A DNA stretch of 64,000 nucleotides, taken from positions 248,001 to 312,000 of the forward strand of contig JACKET010000003.1 of NCBI GenBank assembly GCA_020632875.1, given 5' to 3'. This DNA comes from Alphaproteobacteria bacterium. Lineage in GTDB: Bacteria; Myxococcota_A; UBA796; GCA-2862545. The notes beneath the pieces are model-generated. The model ran no database searches. It saw nothing but the letters and a program-made list of their open reading frames with translations, and was not told where the DNA came from. This document shows positions 6,593-15,665 of the stretch, piece by piece (the first letter of the stretch is position 1; each line of letters opens with the position of its first letter). Both the position numbers and the translations under genes were made by a program.

Positions 6593-8692
6593 ATGGAAGA
6601 GACTCAGATCTTCGCCGACCTCGCGCGTCGGCTCCGTCGCACCGATCTCCTGCTGCTCCGCGCCGTCCGGCGCCAGCGCGCCCGCCCGGCGATGCGCGCG
6701 AAAGGCCAGTTCTGGGGCTCGGTCATCACCGATGACGAAGTCGACGGCCTGCTCCGCGCCCACGGTGAGATCGACTACCCGATCGGCGCCGACGGGCTCG
6801 ACGACGCCATCGCGGCCAGCGCTGCGTACCGCGACGTGCCCGGCGGGCGGTTCTCCCAGCTCCGCGAGGCGTTCGCGCTCGACGGCGACGACATGGATCT
6901 CGTGCTCATGGCGATCGCGCCCGAGATCAGCGCCGGGTACGGCAAGATCTTCGCGTACCTGAACGACAACCTGAACCAGGCCTACCTCACGGTCGATCTC
7001 GCGACCCGCGTGCTCCGCCAGGAACGCCGCCAGCGCCTGGTCCTGCAGAGCCGCCTGCTGCCCGGCTCGCCGCTCATCACGAACCGCCTGCTCCTGCTCA
7101 ACCCGCCCGACGGGATGGACACGCACACGAGCCGCCGCGTGCACCCGTCGCCACGGCTGCTGCGCTGGATGCTGAAGGGCGACGCGGTGTCGATGTCCGA
7201 CGGCGCCAAGCGCCTCGACACGAACCTGAAGCCGTTCGTGCCGGCCCAGACGCGCGTGCGGCTCGAGAAGCTCGTCGACTCGCTGCAGACCGCGGTCACC
7301 GTGGCCATCGTCGGCGGCACGGTCGGCATGCGCGAGGGCGTCGCGATGGAGGTCGCACGTCAGGCAGACCGGCCGCTCGTGCGCGTCGACATGGAGCGCA
7401 GCAAGTCGTACATGCAGGAGCCGTACGACCTCGTGCGCGACCTGATGCTCGACGGCGCCATCCCGTTCATCATCAACGTGCCCGACACCGACGAAGAGCC
7501 GCAGATCCGGCTGCAGATGATGCAGGTGGGCACGGCACTCTCCACCCTGCCCTACGCGGTGATCGTCGGCGGCAACGACCGGCGCGCGGTCGCCACGATG
7601 CTCGGCAGCGATCGGCCCAACGTCACCGTGCCCGTCGGGCGATCCACCAACGCCGAGCGCGTCGCGGCGTGGGGCGATGCCCTCGAGCGGCGCGGCTGGG
7701 CGCGCGAGAAGGCCCCCGAGATCGCCGAGCGGTTCTACAGCATCGGCGGCACGACCATCGAGCGCGTGCTCGAGCGCAGCCTGGCCGAGGCGGGCGGCAA
7801 AGAGCCCGAGCTCGAGACCATCTGGTCGGCGGCCCGCGAGGCGGCGCGTCCCGAGGTGTCGAGCCACGCGCAGCGCATCGTGCCCAAGTACACGTGGGAA
7901 GACCTCATCCTGCCGCCCAAGATCATGGGTCAGCTCAAGCACATCGAGCAGTACCTGGCGCAGCAGGAGACCGTCATGCACAACTGGGGCGCGTCCAAGA
8001 TCCGCCCCCGTGGCTACGGCATCAAGGCGCTGTTCTCCGGCGGTCCGGGCACCGGGAAGACCATGTGCGCCGAGGTGATCGCGGGGTCGCTGGGCCTCGA
8101 CCTGTTCAAGGTCGACCTCTCGTCGGTCATCAGCCGGTGGGTCGGTGAGACCGAGAAGAACCTCAAGGAGATCTTCGACGCGGCCGAAGGCGGGTCGTCG
8201 ATCATCCTGTTCGACGAGGGCGACGCGCTGTTCGGCAGCCGCGGCGAGACCAAGTCCGCCCAGGACAAGTTCGCCAACCAGGAGGTCGCGTTCCTGCTCC
8301 AGCGCCTCGAGGTCTTCGAGGGCTGCGCGGTCGTCACGACGAACCTCCAGGAGAACATCGACGAGGCGTTCCTCCGGCGCTTCGGCACGGTCGTCGAGTT
8401 CCCGGCCCCGCGTCCGCCCGAGCGCCTGCTCCTGTGGAAGCGCGCGATCCCCGAGCACGCGCCGCGCGACCCGGATCTCGACATCGACTACCTCGCCGAG
8501 CAGTTCATCCTCGCTGGCGGCGCCATCATCAACGCGAGCATCAACGCGTGCATCGTGGCGGCCGCCGAGGGCAAGCCGATCGCGATGAAGCACTGCGTCA
8601 ACGCCATCGCGCGCGAGCTCCACAAGAACGGCAAGCAGATCAACCGCGTCCACTTCGGCGACTACTACGACCACGTGAAAGACCTGTTCTGA
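6593..8692 (+). CDS. AAA+ ATPase, injection-system-associated (CDC48/Afp15-like) type
   Basis: A 699-residue cytoplasmic ATPase with an N-terminal helical/winged-helix region (1-200). A first AAA-like domain is degenerate: IVGGTVGMREGVAMEVARQ at 239-257 has lost the Walker Lys. The second domain is active-looking, with Walker A GGPGTGKT (483-490), Walker B LFDEGD (539-544), sensor TTNLQENID (582-590) and arginine finger LRR (594-596). The layout and the TNxxxNIDxAFLRR signature resemble the ATPases encoded with extracellular contractile injection systems, where they are thought to remodel or load the particle. It follows the DUF4157-like gene by 77 bp and precedes the methyltransferase gene by 16 bp, so all three may form one unit. 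Confidence 0.85.
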   Translation: MEETQIFADLARRLRRTDLLLLRAVRRQRARPAMRAKGQFWGSVITDDEVDGLLRAHGEIDYPIGADGLDDAIAASAAYRDVPGGRFSQLREAFALDGDDMDLVLMAIAPEISAGYGKIFAYLNDNLNQAYLTVDLATRVLRQERRQRLVLQSRLLPGSPLITNRLLLLNPPDGMDTHTSRRVHPSPRLLRWMLKGDAVSMSDGAKRLDTNLKPFVPAQTRVRLEKLVDSLQTAVTVAIVGGTVGMREGVAMEVARQADRPLVRVDMERSKSYMQEPYDLVRDLMLDGAIPFIINVPDTDEEPQIRLQMMQVGTALSTLPYAVIVGGNDRRAVATMLGSDRPNVTVPVGRSTNAERVAAWGDALERRGWAREKAPEIAERFYSIGGTTIERVLERSLAEAGGKEPELETIWSAAREAARPEVSSHAQRIVPKYTWEDLILPPKIMGQLKHIEQYLAQQETVMHNWGASKIRPRGYGIKALFSGGPGTGKTMCAEVIAGSLGLDLFKVDLSSVISRWVGETEKNLKEIFDAAEGGSSIILFDEGDALFGSRGETKSAQDKFANQEVAFLLQRLEVFEGCAVVTTNLQENIDEAFLRRFGTVVEFPAPRPPERLLLWKRAIPEHAPRDPDLDIDYLAEQFILAGGAIINASINACIVAAAEGKPIAMKHCVNAIARELHKNGKQINRVHFGDYYDHVKDLF

Positions 8693-8708
8693 ACCGAGGA
8701 GTTTCGCC

Positions 8709-9857
8709 GTGGCGCTCGCCCGGATCCGGGATCTCGACCTCTCGCTGATCGACAACCGCGTGCTGCTGCGTGCGCCCGGGCGGGGCATCGGCGCGAAGGT
8801 GCCCACCCTCGCCGTCGCGGTGCTGTCGTTCTGCGATCAGCCGCGCACGCGCGAGCAGGTCGTGCAGGCCTTCGGGCCGCCGGGCGGGCAGCTCTACGAC
8901 GGCCTGGCCGAGCTCGGCGTCCTCGTCGACCCCGACGCGGCGCTCGACACGCCGGTGTTCTTCCAGAACTTCGCGAGCCTCGACACGCACCGCCGGATGC
9001 TCGCCGACCGCCTGCGCCTCGACGCCTACCGCGACGGGCTGAACGAGGTCGTGACGCCCGATTCCGTTGTCGTGGACGCCGGAACCGGCAGCGGGGTGCT
9101 CGCGATGCTGGCGGCGCGCGCGGGTGCGAAGCGGGTCTACGGCATCGACAATGCCGAGGTGCTGGAGCATGCCCGCGCCGTGGTCGAAGCGAACGGCCTC
9201 GCCGAGACGATCGCGCTGCACGCCGGCGACTTCCGCACGGCGAAGCTGCCCGAGCCCGCGCAGGTGCTCGTCACCGAGACGTTCGGCGCGCTGGCCTACG
9301 CCGAGGGCGCCACACCCGATCTCCAGGCCTGTCTCGCGAACAACGGCGCCGACGCCGTGGTGGTGCCGTCGCACGTCGAGCTGTGGGTGGCGCCGGTGGG
9401 TCCGGCGACGCGTCAGGCGGCGTTCGCGGGCTTCGCGACGTACGGCGACCTGTCGTTCGCGCCCCTCGAAGAGGCGAGCCGGCACCGCGGGATCATGACC
9501 GAGGTGCCCGCCGACGCCCTGCTGGCCGAGCCCGTGCGGCTGTCGCGGCGCGAGTGGCCGCGCGACTCCGATGCCTTCACGGCCACCGCGCGCTTCGACA
9601 TCGAAGGGGCGATCGGCGGGCTGTGCGCGTGGTTCGACCTGCAGATGTCGCCGGGTGTGCGCCTGTCGACGGGGCCGCGCGCTCCCCTCACCCACTGGAA
9701 GCACACCTTCCTGCCGCTCGATCCGCTCGAGGTGCGCGGCGCGCTGGAGCTCGTGCTCCGCTTCGGCCCGCCAGCGAACGACCGGCGCGGCTACGAGGTC
9801 GAAGGCGAGATCCGGACCGCGCAGGGCGTCGTCCCCGTGAGCTGGCGCGTCCGGTAG
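8709..9857 (+). CDS. Protein arginine N-methyltransferase-like enzyme
   Basis: A 382-residue class I AdoMet methyltransferase of PRMT type. Residues 31-73 look like a small PqqD/winged-helix-like N-terminal domain. Then come FASLDTHRRMLADRLRLDAY (PRMT motif before the Rossmann fold), motif I VVDAGTGSGV (121-130), the double-E loop with Glu190 and Glu199 spaced nine apart as in true PRMTs (TETFGALAYAEG), a beta-barrel region and the THW loop (328-330, THWKHTFLPL). All PRMT catalytic landmarks are kept. The substrate is unknown. GTG start with GAGGAG upstream. It is co-transcribed with the AAA+ ATPase and ends three bases from the convergent DDAH-like gene. Confidence 0.82.
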   Translation: MALARIRDLDLSLIDNRVLLRAPGRGIGAKVPTLAVAVLSFCDQPRTREQVVQAFGPPGGQLYDGLAELGVLVDPDAALDTPVFFQNFASLDTHRRMLADRLRLDAYRDGLNEVVTPDSVVVDAGTGSGVLAMLAARAGAKRVYGIDNAEVLEHARAVVEANGLAETIALHAGDFRTAKLPEPAQVLVTETFGALAYAEGATPDLQACLANNGADAVVVPSHVELWVAPVGPATRQAAFAGFATYGDLSFAPLEEASRHRGIMTEVPADALLAEPVRLSRREWPRDSDAFTATARFDIEGAIGGLCAWFDLQMSPGVRLSTGPRAPLTHWKHTFLPLDPLEVRGALELVLRFGPPANDRRGYEVEGEIRTAQGVVPVSWRVR

Positions 9858-9860
9858 GCC

Positions 9861-10616
9861 CTACGCTTCGCGCACCGAGAGGCACGTGATCGAGCCGTCG
9901 CCCTTCCGGATCTCGGACAGGTCGAGCAGGCGGACCTCGAACCCCGCGCGGTCGAGCGCCTCGGCGGTGCGCGGGAACCCGGCCGCACACAGCACGCGGC
10001 CGTCGCGCGCGACGCAGTTCGCCGCGTAGCTCTCGTCGTCGGGCACGATCACCGCGGGCAGCCCGATGCGTGCAGCGAGCGCGGCCGTCGCGAGGATGCG
10101 CCCGTCGCCGAGGGGGCTCGTCGCGCACTTCAGGTGCAGCACGTCGTCGGGGAGCGCGACGACCTCGACGGGGATGCCGAGCAGCGCGCCCAGCGCGGCC
10201 GCCCCGGCGCGGTTCGTGCGCGACGAGAGGCCGACCCAGGCGCGCCCGTCGACGATCATCACGTCTCCGCCGTCCATCCGCGCCTCGCCCGTCATCGGGG
10301 CGATCGCAAGGCCCCAGCTCTCGAGCACCGGCAGCAGCCGCGGCCCCTCGAGCGCCCGGACCGGATGCGCCGACTGGAGCATCGCGGCCCGCCCCGCGTG
10401 GACCACGACGGGATCCTCGACGAACACGGCGTCGGGGCCGGCCCCCTCGGTACCGAGCACGGTGGGCGCGAACCCGAGCCACTCCATGCCCGCGATCACC
10501 GCGGCGTGCTGGGCCCGCGCGAGGTTCAGGTCGATGGGCGCCGTGCCCGCGTCGAAGAACCCGACCGTCGCATCGACGTAGGTGTCGGGCACTGCCTGGA
10601 ACAGAGCGCGCGCCAT
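9861..10616 (-). CDS. Dimethylargininase (DDAH)-like guanidine-modifying hydrolase
   Basis: A 251-residue member of the DDAH/amidinotransferase superfamily, close in length to bacterial DDAH (about 254). Landmarks are FVEDPVVV (65-72), MDGGD (114-118, acidic substrate/catalytic residues), VGLSSRTNRAG (128-138), catalytic His161 in LHLK, and catalytic Cys245 in GSITCLSV at the C-terminus. It should hydrolyse N-omega-methylated arginines to citrulline and methylamines. Plain arginine deiminase is a less likely alternative, being longer. It abuts the PRMT-like gene tail to tail, and the gene at 10619 lies directly upstream with two bases between, so it can be the last gene of that operon. Confidence 0.85.
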   Translation of the reverse strand: MARALFQAVPDTYVDATVGFFDAGTAPIDLNLARAQHAAVIAGMEWLGFAPTVLGTEGAGPDAVFVEDPVVVHAGRAAMLQSAHPVRALEGPRLLPVLESWGLAIAPMTGEARMDGGDVMIVDGRAWVGLSSRTNRAGAAALGALLGIPVEVVALPDDVLHLKCATSPLGDGRILATAALAARIGLPAVIVPDDESYAANCVARDGRVLCAAGFPRTAEALDRAGFEVRLLDLSEIRKGDGSITCLSVREA

Positions 10617-10618
10617 GC

Positions 10619-11548
10619 TCACCGCTCGATCATCTCGTTGGCAGGCAGCGGATCGAGCGTCGCGTCGAGCGCGACGTGCTCGACCTTCAGCGCCTGGACG
10701 TACGGCGACACGTTGGTGCCGGATGCGAGCCGCGACGACGGCGTGATGGTGCCCTCGGCGAGCAGCTCGGACTTCACGAGCTCGCCGTGCTCGGTGTCGA
10801 AGGTGGAGCGCGTGAAGACCTTCATGTCCCAGAGGTTGGCGATGCGATCCTGCTGGTCGAAGATCGCGGGCCCGCGCGTGCCGTTGCCCCCGGCCTCGAC
10901 CACGACCTTGCTGCTGCCCTCGCGGGACACCTGGGCATTGACCTCGAGGCCGCCCGTGGTGCCCTTGAGGCTCGGGAAGTCCATGATCAGCGGGTCGCGG
11001 ACGGGCCAAGGCTTGCCCTTGTCGTCGCCCTTCTTGGGGAGCTGGAGCTCGAGCCCGGCGAACGCGCGAACGAGCATCAGCCGCATCGTCTCCTGCACCT
11101 GACGCGTGCGGTCGTTGCTGCGGGTGTGCTTCACGTCTTCGAGGTCGATGGTCTCGACCCGCCCGTCGGAGCTCATCTTCATGACCACCCGGGCGCCCGT
11201 GATCTTCTCGTCGTACTCGTCGAGGATCTGGACGACCTTCTCGTCGTCGTCACCCCGGTTCGGCAGGACCGCGAACGCGATGTCGTCGATGGTGCACGAC
11301 ACGCTCCACGCCGTCTTGCCGATGGGCTCGGTCGCGGTGCAGGTCGTGACGATGTTGAGCTTCCACTCGAGGATGCGGCGATCGAGGTTGTCCTGGGCCT
11401 TGATCCAGAACTGCTCGGACACCTGGGTCTGGCTGTTGATCACGTACCGGCGCTGCTGGCCTTCGGACCACTTCCACTCGAGGCCCGTGGTGGCGTGCGC
11501 GAAGGTGGGAGCCGCGAGCAGGACGGCGGTGAGCAGGGTGCGGAACAT
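10619..11548 (-). CDS. Secreted protein of unknown function
   Basis: A 309-residue protein with a clean signal peptide (MFRTLLTAVLLAAPTFAHA, residues 1-19) and no transmembrane segment after it. The mature part is beta-rich and polar, with two cysteines in VTTCTATEP and WSVSCTIDD that could pair. There is no lipobox. No family was recognised. It lies two bases upstream of the DDAH-like gene and 72 bp downstream of the PEGA-like outer-membrane gene. A periplasmic or exported location is inferred. Confidence 0.75.
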   Translation of the reverse strand: MFRTLLTAVLLAAPTFAHATTGLEWKWSEGQQRRYVINSQTQVSEQFWIKAQDNLDRRILEWKLNIVTTCTATEPIGKTAWSVSCTIDDIAFAVLPNRGDDDEKVVQILDEYDEKITGARVVMKMSSDGRVETIDLEDVKHTRSNDRTRQVQETMRLMLVRAFAGLELQLPKKGDDKGKPWPVRDPLIMDFPSLKGTTGGLEVNAQVSREGSSKVVVEAGGNGTRGPAIFDQQDRIANLWDMKVFTRSTFDTEHGELVKSELLAEGTITPSSRLASGTNVSPYVQALKVEHVALDATLDPLPANEMIER

Positions 11549-11619
11549 GGCGTCTCCGGGTCAGGACGGTGCCTTAACGTCCCGATGGCGACGAGGATTC
11601 CGCGTGCCGACCCGCGGGG

Positions 11620-13110
11620 TCAGAAACGGGCTGCAATCCCGCTGCGCGCGTAGAGCAGCACGAGCGACGTGCGATCCGACCCCTCGTCCCACATCGACTG
11701 CGGGAACCCGGAGCCACCGATGGTGAGCTTGATCCAGGTGCCGCCGTCGGGCTCGAACGGGAGGCCCAGCGAGATGCGCCCGCCGACCGCGTGATGCGCG
11801 GGGTGGTGCCAGCTGTAGAAGCCCTCGACGAGCGCCGTGGTCGACCGGCCCGTGGGCCGGAGCAGGTACACGCCCGCCCCCGCGTACGGATGCACGTACA
11901 CCGAGGTGTCGACGTTCTCGGTCGTGGAGTCGCCCTTCGCGTGGGTGATCGTGTTGCCCGGCGTCATGACGAGGTCGGTGCCGCCCACGATGGCGAAATT
12001 GTAGAGACCGAGCTCGAAGCCGAGGCTGCCCATCCCCATGGGCGCGACGGCCTGATCCCCCGTCTCGCGCGCCTTGTCGAACAGCGACGTGGACATGAGT
12101 CCACCGCCCAGCTCGCCGATGCCGACGAAGGTGACCGCGCGCTGCTTGAGCAGCGAGGCGCCGTGCGCGTAGGGCAGCACCACGGTGTTGCCGTCGATGT
12201 TCGAGGCGACGAAGATCTGCCCGCCGTAGTGGCGCGACAGGGCTTCGAGCGACGACTTCACGCTCTCGGGGAAGCCCGTGGTCGTCTCCTGGTCGACGCG
12301 GGCGCGCGCGGCGGCGAGATCCTCGAGGCTGACGCGGGGCATCATCTCGGACTCGCGGCCCTCTTCGACGAGGACCACCTGGCGACCGCTGATGACGCCG
12401 TCGCGCACGAGGTGGATGAAGTGGCGGCCGGGCGGCACCTCGAGCGCCGTGCCGTCGGCATCGACCTCGACCTCGGTGCCGTCGACGAACATCTTCACGC
12501 CCTCGTCGACCCGGGCGAGCTTCAGCGTGCCCTTGGGACGCTTGGCGACCTCTTCGAACTCGGTGAGGAGGTTCGGGTACGTCGCGCCGTCGGCCACGTC
12601 GGAGGCGAGCGGATCGCGGCCCGGCATGAGCGCGTAGGCGTCGGACCACGGCCGGTTGCCCACGCCGCCCGTGCGGGTGTAGCGGAAGGGCGCGGCGAGC
12701 TTGTCGTTGCCGAGCTGATCCTCGAAGGCCACCTGCACGGCGGCGCCCTGGAACAGGAGCGCGGCGACGAGCTCGTCCATGTCGCGCTTCGAGCGGATGA
12801 CGTCGAGCTGGGTGATGAGCGCCTCGAGGTCGTTCGCGATCTCGTACTCGACCTCGAACTCGTCCCAGCGCTTCTTGCCGTCGGAGACGGCCTGACGGAG
12901 GGCTTCCCACTCTTCGTCGTCGGCGGGGCCGTTCGGCTGAGGCGGATACGCGAGGTCGTAGTACGCGTAGTGCTTCGTGCCGCCGGTCTTGTTGTCGGCG
13001 CGGGTGGTCACCTTCTCGTCGGGCACCTCCTCGTCCATCCACACCACGATCCCGGCGCGCGCCACGTTCGCGGCGAGCATGGAGAGGATCAGGGCAACGA
13101 GGAATCGCAT
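11620..13110 (-). CDS. Exported protein with PEGA-like domain and barrel-like C-terminus
   Basis: A 496-residue protein with signal peptide MRFLVALILSMLAANVARA. After a polar helical N-terminal region comes a PEGA-like segment (LKLARVDEGVKMFVDGTEV ... VPPGRHFIHLVRDG), a beta domain used in surface proteins. The last 180 residues show alternating Gly/aromatic strands (MGSLGFELGLYNFAIVGG, YVHPYAGAGVYLL) and end in IAARF. A terminal Phe is the classical outer-membrane barrel signal. A role in the outer membrane is inferred; the substrate is unknown. The small gene at 13089 overlaps its start by 22 bases. Confidence 0.75.
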   Translation of the reverse strand: MRFLVALILSMLAANVARAGIVVWMDEEVPDEKVTTRADNKTGGTKHYAYYDLAYPPQPNGPADDEEWEALRQAVSDGKKRWDEFEVEYEIANDLEALITQLDVIRSKRDMDELVAALLFQGAAVQVAFEDQLGNDKLAAPFRYTRTGGVGNRPWSDAYALMPGRDPLASDVADGATYPNLLTEFEEVAKRPKGTLKLARVDEGVKMFVDGTEVEVDADGTALEVPPGRHFIHLVRDGVISGRQVVLVEEGRESEMMPRVSLEDLAAARARVDQETTTGFPESVKSSLEALSRHYGGQIFVASNIDGNTVVLPYAHGASLLKQRAVTFVGIGELGGGLMSTSLFDKARETGDQAVAPMGMGSLGFELGLYNFAIVGGTDLVMTPGNTITHAKGDSTTENVDTSVYVHPYAGAGVYLLRPTGRSTTALVEGFYSWHHPAHHAVGGRISLGLPFEPDGGTWIKLTIGGSGFPQSMWDEGSDRTSLVLLYARSGIAARF

Positions 13111-13415
13111 GACAGTGCTTCTCCCGACTTGCGACAGGTATTGGTCCCGCGCAGGGTAACCCGCAGAGCCCCAGAAGCGGAGCCCCCACCTTCGAGCTCT
13201 GCGGTGACCGCGCAGGGAGCCCGTCCAGCAAGGGCGATCCGAGGACCCTCGGCCCGACCCTCGTAACCGGTGCAGCGCACGGTCACCGCGCGGGCGCCCG
13301 GAACGTAGACCGAAGCGGGCTCTGCCCCCGAGAACAACATCCAGCCCGACGCCAGGCCGAGGAACCAGGTCAGCAGGCCGACGCGGGCGAGATGCCATTT
13401 GGTGGGGGGCTGCAA
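13089..13415 (-). CDS. Small single-pass membrane or secreted protein, unknown
   Basis: A 108-residue frame beginning with TTG four bases after the stop of the gene at 13420, consistent with translational re-initiation in an operon. Residues 10-30 (ARVGLLTWFLGLASGWMLF) form a hydrophobic segment; the exported part has four cysteines (VRCTGYEG, APCAV, TNTCRKS, LSCDS), so two disulfides are possible. It overlaps the start of the downstream gene by 22 bases. The TTG start and lack of a recognised family make this a moderate call. Confidence 0.5.
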   Translation of the reverse strand: MQPPTKWHLARVGLLTWFLGLASGWMLFSGAEPASVYVPGARAVTVRCTGYEGRAEGPRIALAGRAPCAVTAELEGGGSASGALRVTLRGTNTCRKSGEALSCDSSLP

Positions 13416-13419
13416 GCGA

Positions 13420-15591
13420 TCAGAACGTCAGGCCGGCCTTGATCGTGAAGCCGATCGCCGGGAGCGGCGGCCCCAGGCGGCGGAACTTGCAGGTCGCGTC
13501 GATGCAGGCCTCGCTGCCACCGCCCGCGGCGAGCGGCGCCCACACCGAGCCCTCGGCCGAGCCGTCGGGCGTGCGGAGGTAGTCGTAGCCCTGCCCGTCG
13601 TCGCCAGGCGAGCCGCCGGGCGCGGCCTGCTTGTTCGACAGCAGGAAGATCGAGTCGCGGAACGGCATCGCGATACCGCCGAAGATGTCGGTGTCGATCA
13701 CGGGGTAGACGCGGCTGTCGGTCTTGTCGTTCTTGCCGAGCGGCGGCTTGATCGACCAGCCCACGTGCGCGGTCATGTCGACGGCGTGCGGCGCGTTGTA
13801 CCAGCCGGTACGGGCCGCGACGCGGGGGCCGAACCCGTAGGCCGCATCCTTGCCGAACACCACGCCCGTCGTGAGGAACGCACCGCGCTGCCACTGGCGC
13901 TCGATGACCACGGGCGTCGTGACGGTGATGGTCTGGCTCGGCGTGTTCTCGACGAGGATCCGGTCGCCCTGGCCGTCTTCGACGAAGGTCGTGTCGTTCT
14001 CGACCTCGAACCGCGGATCCTCGGGGGTACCGACCTGGCGGATGACCTGGTTTCGCGTGCGGGACTGCGGGATCTCGCGCCACACGCCATCCTGGAGGTT
14101 GACCGCGAAGTCGAGCCCGATGCCGACCATCAGGCGGCCCCAGTGCCCGCGCAGCTCGTAGCTGATGGGCAGGCTCGAGGCCTTCGGCTTGAGCGCCTGC
14201 TCGGCGAGCGACTGGAGCTCTTCGCCCGCGTCCTGCAGCGCCTGCGCCTCGTCGGGGTTGAGCGTGGGGTCTTCGAGCGGGTTCGAGACCGTGAGGCCCG
14301 AGAACGTGAGCCCGGAGCCGATGAGGGCGACGAACCGCACGGGGAACCCGCCGGTGTTGTCGTTGATGCGGATGAGCGTGCCCTGCTCGGGCACCCACCG
14401 CCACAGGAGGATCTTGTGGACCGAACCGCCCACCGGGATGGCGATGTAGATCTCGGCGCCCGGGTGGAGCTTCTGGTAGATCGCCAGGTAGTTCAGGATG
14501 TCGCCGTCGACCTCGGGGATGCACTGCTCGGGGTTCTTCATCAGCTGCTTGATGAAGTCGAGGCCCATCCGCTTGCGCGCCTGATCGCGCACGCCGTAGA
14601 TCTCTTCCTTGTCGAGCTTGACCGCCTCGACCCGGACCGACATCGAGTGGCCGTCGGCGCGCTGCAGGTACACGTCCATCATGCCGGGGGGCACGTCGTA
14701 GAGCGCTTCCTGGTTCGTGATCTGGTCTTCGAGGCCGTTGAAGAAGACCTTGTACTCGTTGGTGAACAGCTCGGCGTTGAACTTGCCGGCCACCTCGAAG
14801 TTGAGGGTCATGGGGTCGAACTGACCGCCCTCGATCTGCTGCTTGATGTTGTCGACGTTCTGGTACATGTCGGGGTCGGTGAGCTCGGCCATCAGGCTCG
14901 GCTCGCGCGACGCCATCGCAGCGGCCAGGTACCAGTAGTAGTTCACGCCCACGCCCGCGACCTCTTCGAAGAACGGCGGCGTCGGGTTGTTCGAGTTCTC
15001 GGCGGCACGCCCGATCTGGACGTAGAGCAGGAACAGCGGCTGGCGGAGCTCGACGCGGTCGACGAACCAGATCTCGTTCGTGAGATCCTTCAGCTCGTAG
15101 GCCTTGATGCCCCAGTCGGTCTCGGAGAGCGCGTTCCACGGGATGGCCTCGACCTGGCGCACCGCGGCCATGACCGTGTCGATGGACTCGGCGGGCACGG
15201 TGGCGCGCTGATCGAGCGGGCGCAGCGTGGCGTCGGGCTCTTTCCGGCCGGCCTGGTAGAGGTCGACGTCGGGGTAGAACTTGCCGGTGGGACGCGCGAT
15301 GCGGGTCTTGATGTTCCGCCGCAGGGTCTCGTTCCGGTAGTCGACGTCGGAGTCCTGCCACTGGAGGACGACCACGCGCGCCTGCTTCTCGGACTGGGCG
15401 GCGCGGAGCTTCTCGAGGCGCGCTTCGCGCTCGAGCTCCTCCTGGGACTTCTTCTCCTCGATCTTGTCCTTGGCGGCCTCGATGGGATCGGCCTTACCGA
15501 ACGGCCCCGCGCTCTCCGGCGCTTCGCTGGGCGGAGCCGCGCTGGCTCCCCCCACGAACAGGCCGACGACGACCACCAACGCTCTCCACAT
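13420..15591 (-). CDS. Outer-membrane-like protein, tandem paralog B
   Basis: A 723-residue exported protein: signal peptide MWRALVVVVGLFVGGASA, a charged coiled-coil stretch (about 40-70, EEKKSQEELEREARLEKLRA), a large alpha/beta body and a C-terminal strand region ending GFTIKAGLTF. The terminal aromatic and preceding amphipathic strands suggest insertion by the BAM machinery. It is a clear paralog of the next gene (15666-17795): shared strings include GRKEPD.TLRPLDQRA.VP, ALSETDWGIKA.ELK, EVAGVGVNYY.YLAAAMASR and ARTGWYNAP.AVD. No known family was recognised. The start has GGGAG five bases upstream. The upstream paralog ends 75 bp away, so both are probably co-transcribed. Confidence 0.82.
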   Translation of the reverse strand: MWRALVVVVGLFVGGASAAPPSEAPESAGPFGKADPIEAAKDKIEEKKSQEELEREARLEKLRAAQSEKQARVVVLQWQDSDVDYRNETLRRNIKTRIARPTGKFYPDVDLYQAGRKEPDATLRPLDQRATVPAESIDTVMAAVRQVEAIPWNALSETDWGIKAYELKDLTNEIWFVDRVELRQPLFLLYVQIGRAAENSNNPTPPFFEEVAGVGVNYYWYLAAAMASREPSLMAELTDPDMYQNVDNIKQQIEGGQFDPMTLNFEVAGKFNAELFTNEYKVFFNGLEDQITNQEALYDVPPGMMDVYLQRADGHSMSVRVEAVKLDKEEIYGVRDQARKRMGLDFIKQLMKNPEQCIPEVDGDILNYLAIYQKLHPGAEIYIAIPVGGSVHKILLWRWVPEQGTLIRINDNTGGFPVRFVALIGSGLTFSGLTVSNPLEDPTLNPDEAQALQDAGEELQSLAEQALKPKASSLPISYELRGHWGRLMVGIGLDFAVNLQDGVWREIPQSRTRNQVIRQVGTPEDPRFEVENDTTFVEDGQGDRILVENTPSQTITVTTPVVIERQWQRGAFLTTGVVFGKDAAYGFGPRVAARTGWYNAPHAVDMTAHVGWSIKPPLGKNDKTDSRVYPVIDTDIFGGIAMPFRDSIFLLSNKQAAPGGSPGDDGQGYDYLRTPDGSAEGSVWAPLAAGGGSEACIDATCKFRRLGPPLPAIGFTIKAGLTF

Positions 15592-15665
15592 GTCCACTCC
15601 CTCGTGCGGGCCGTCGCCCGCACGCATTCCGGTCGGTGCCGGAGCATAGCCCATCCGGGCTGGTG

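Noticed and set aside
5895..8692. A full contractile injection gene cluster
   Set aside because: Sheath, tube, baseplate and tape-measure genes are absent in the whole window; only cargo-like and ATPase genes are present.
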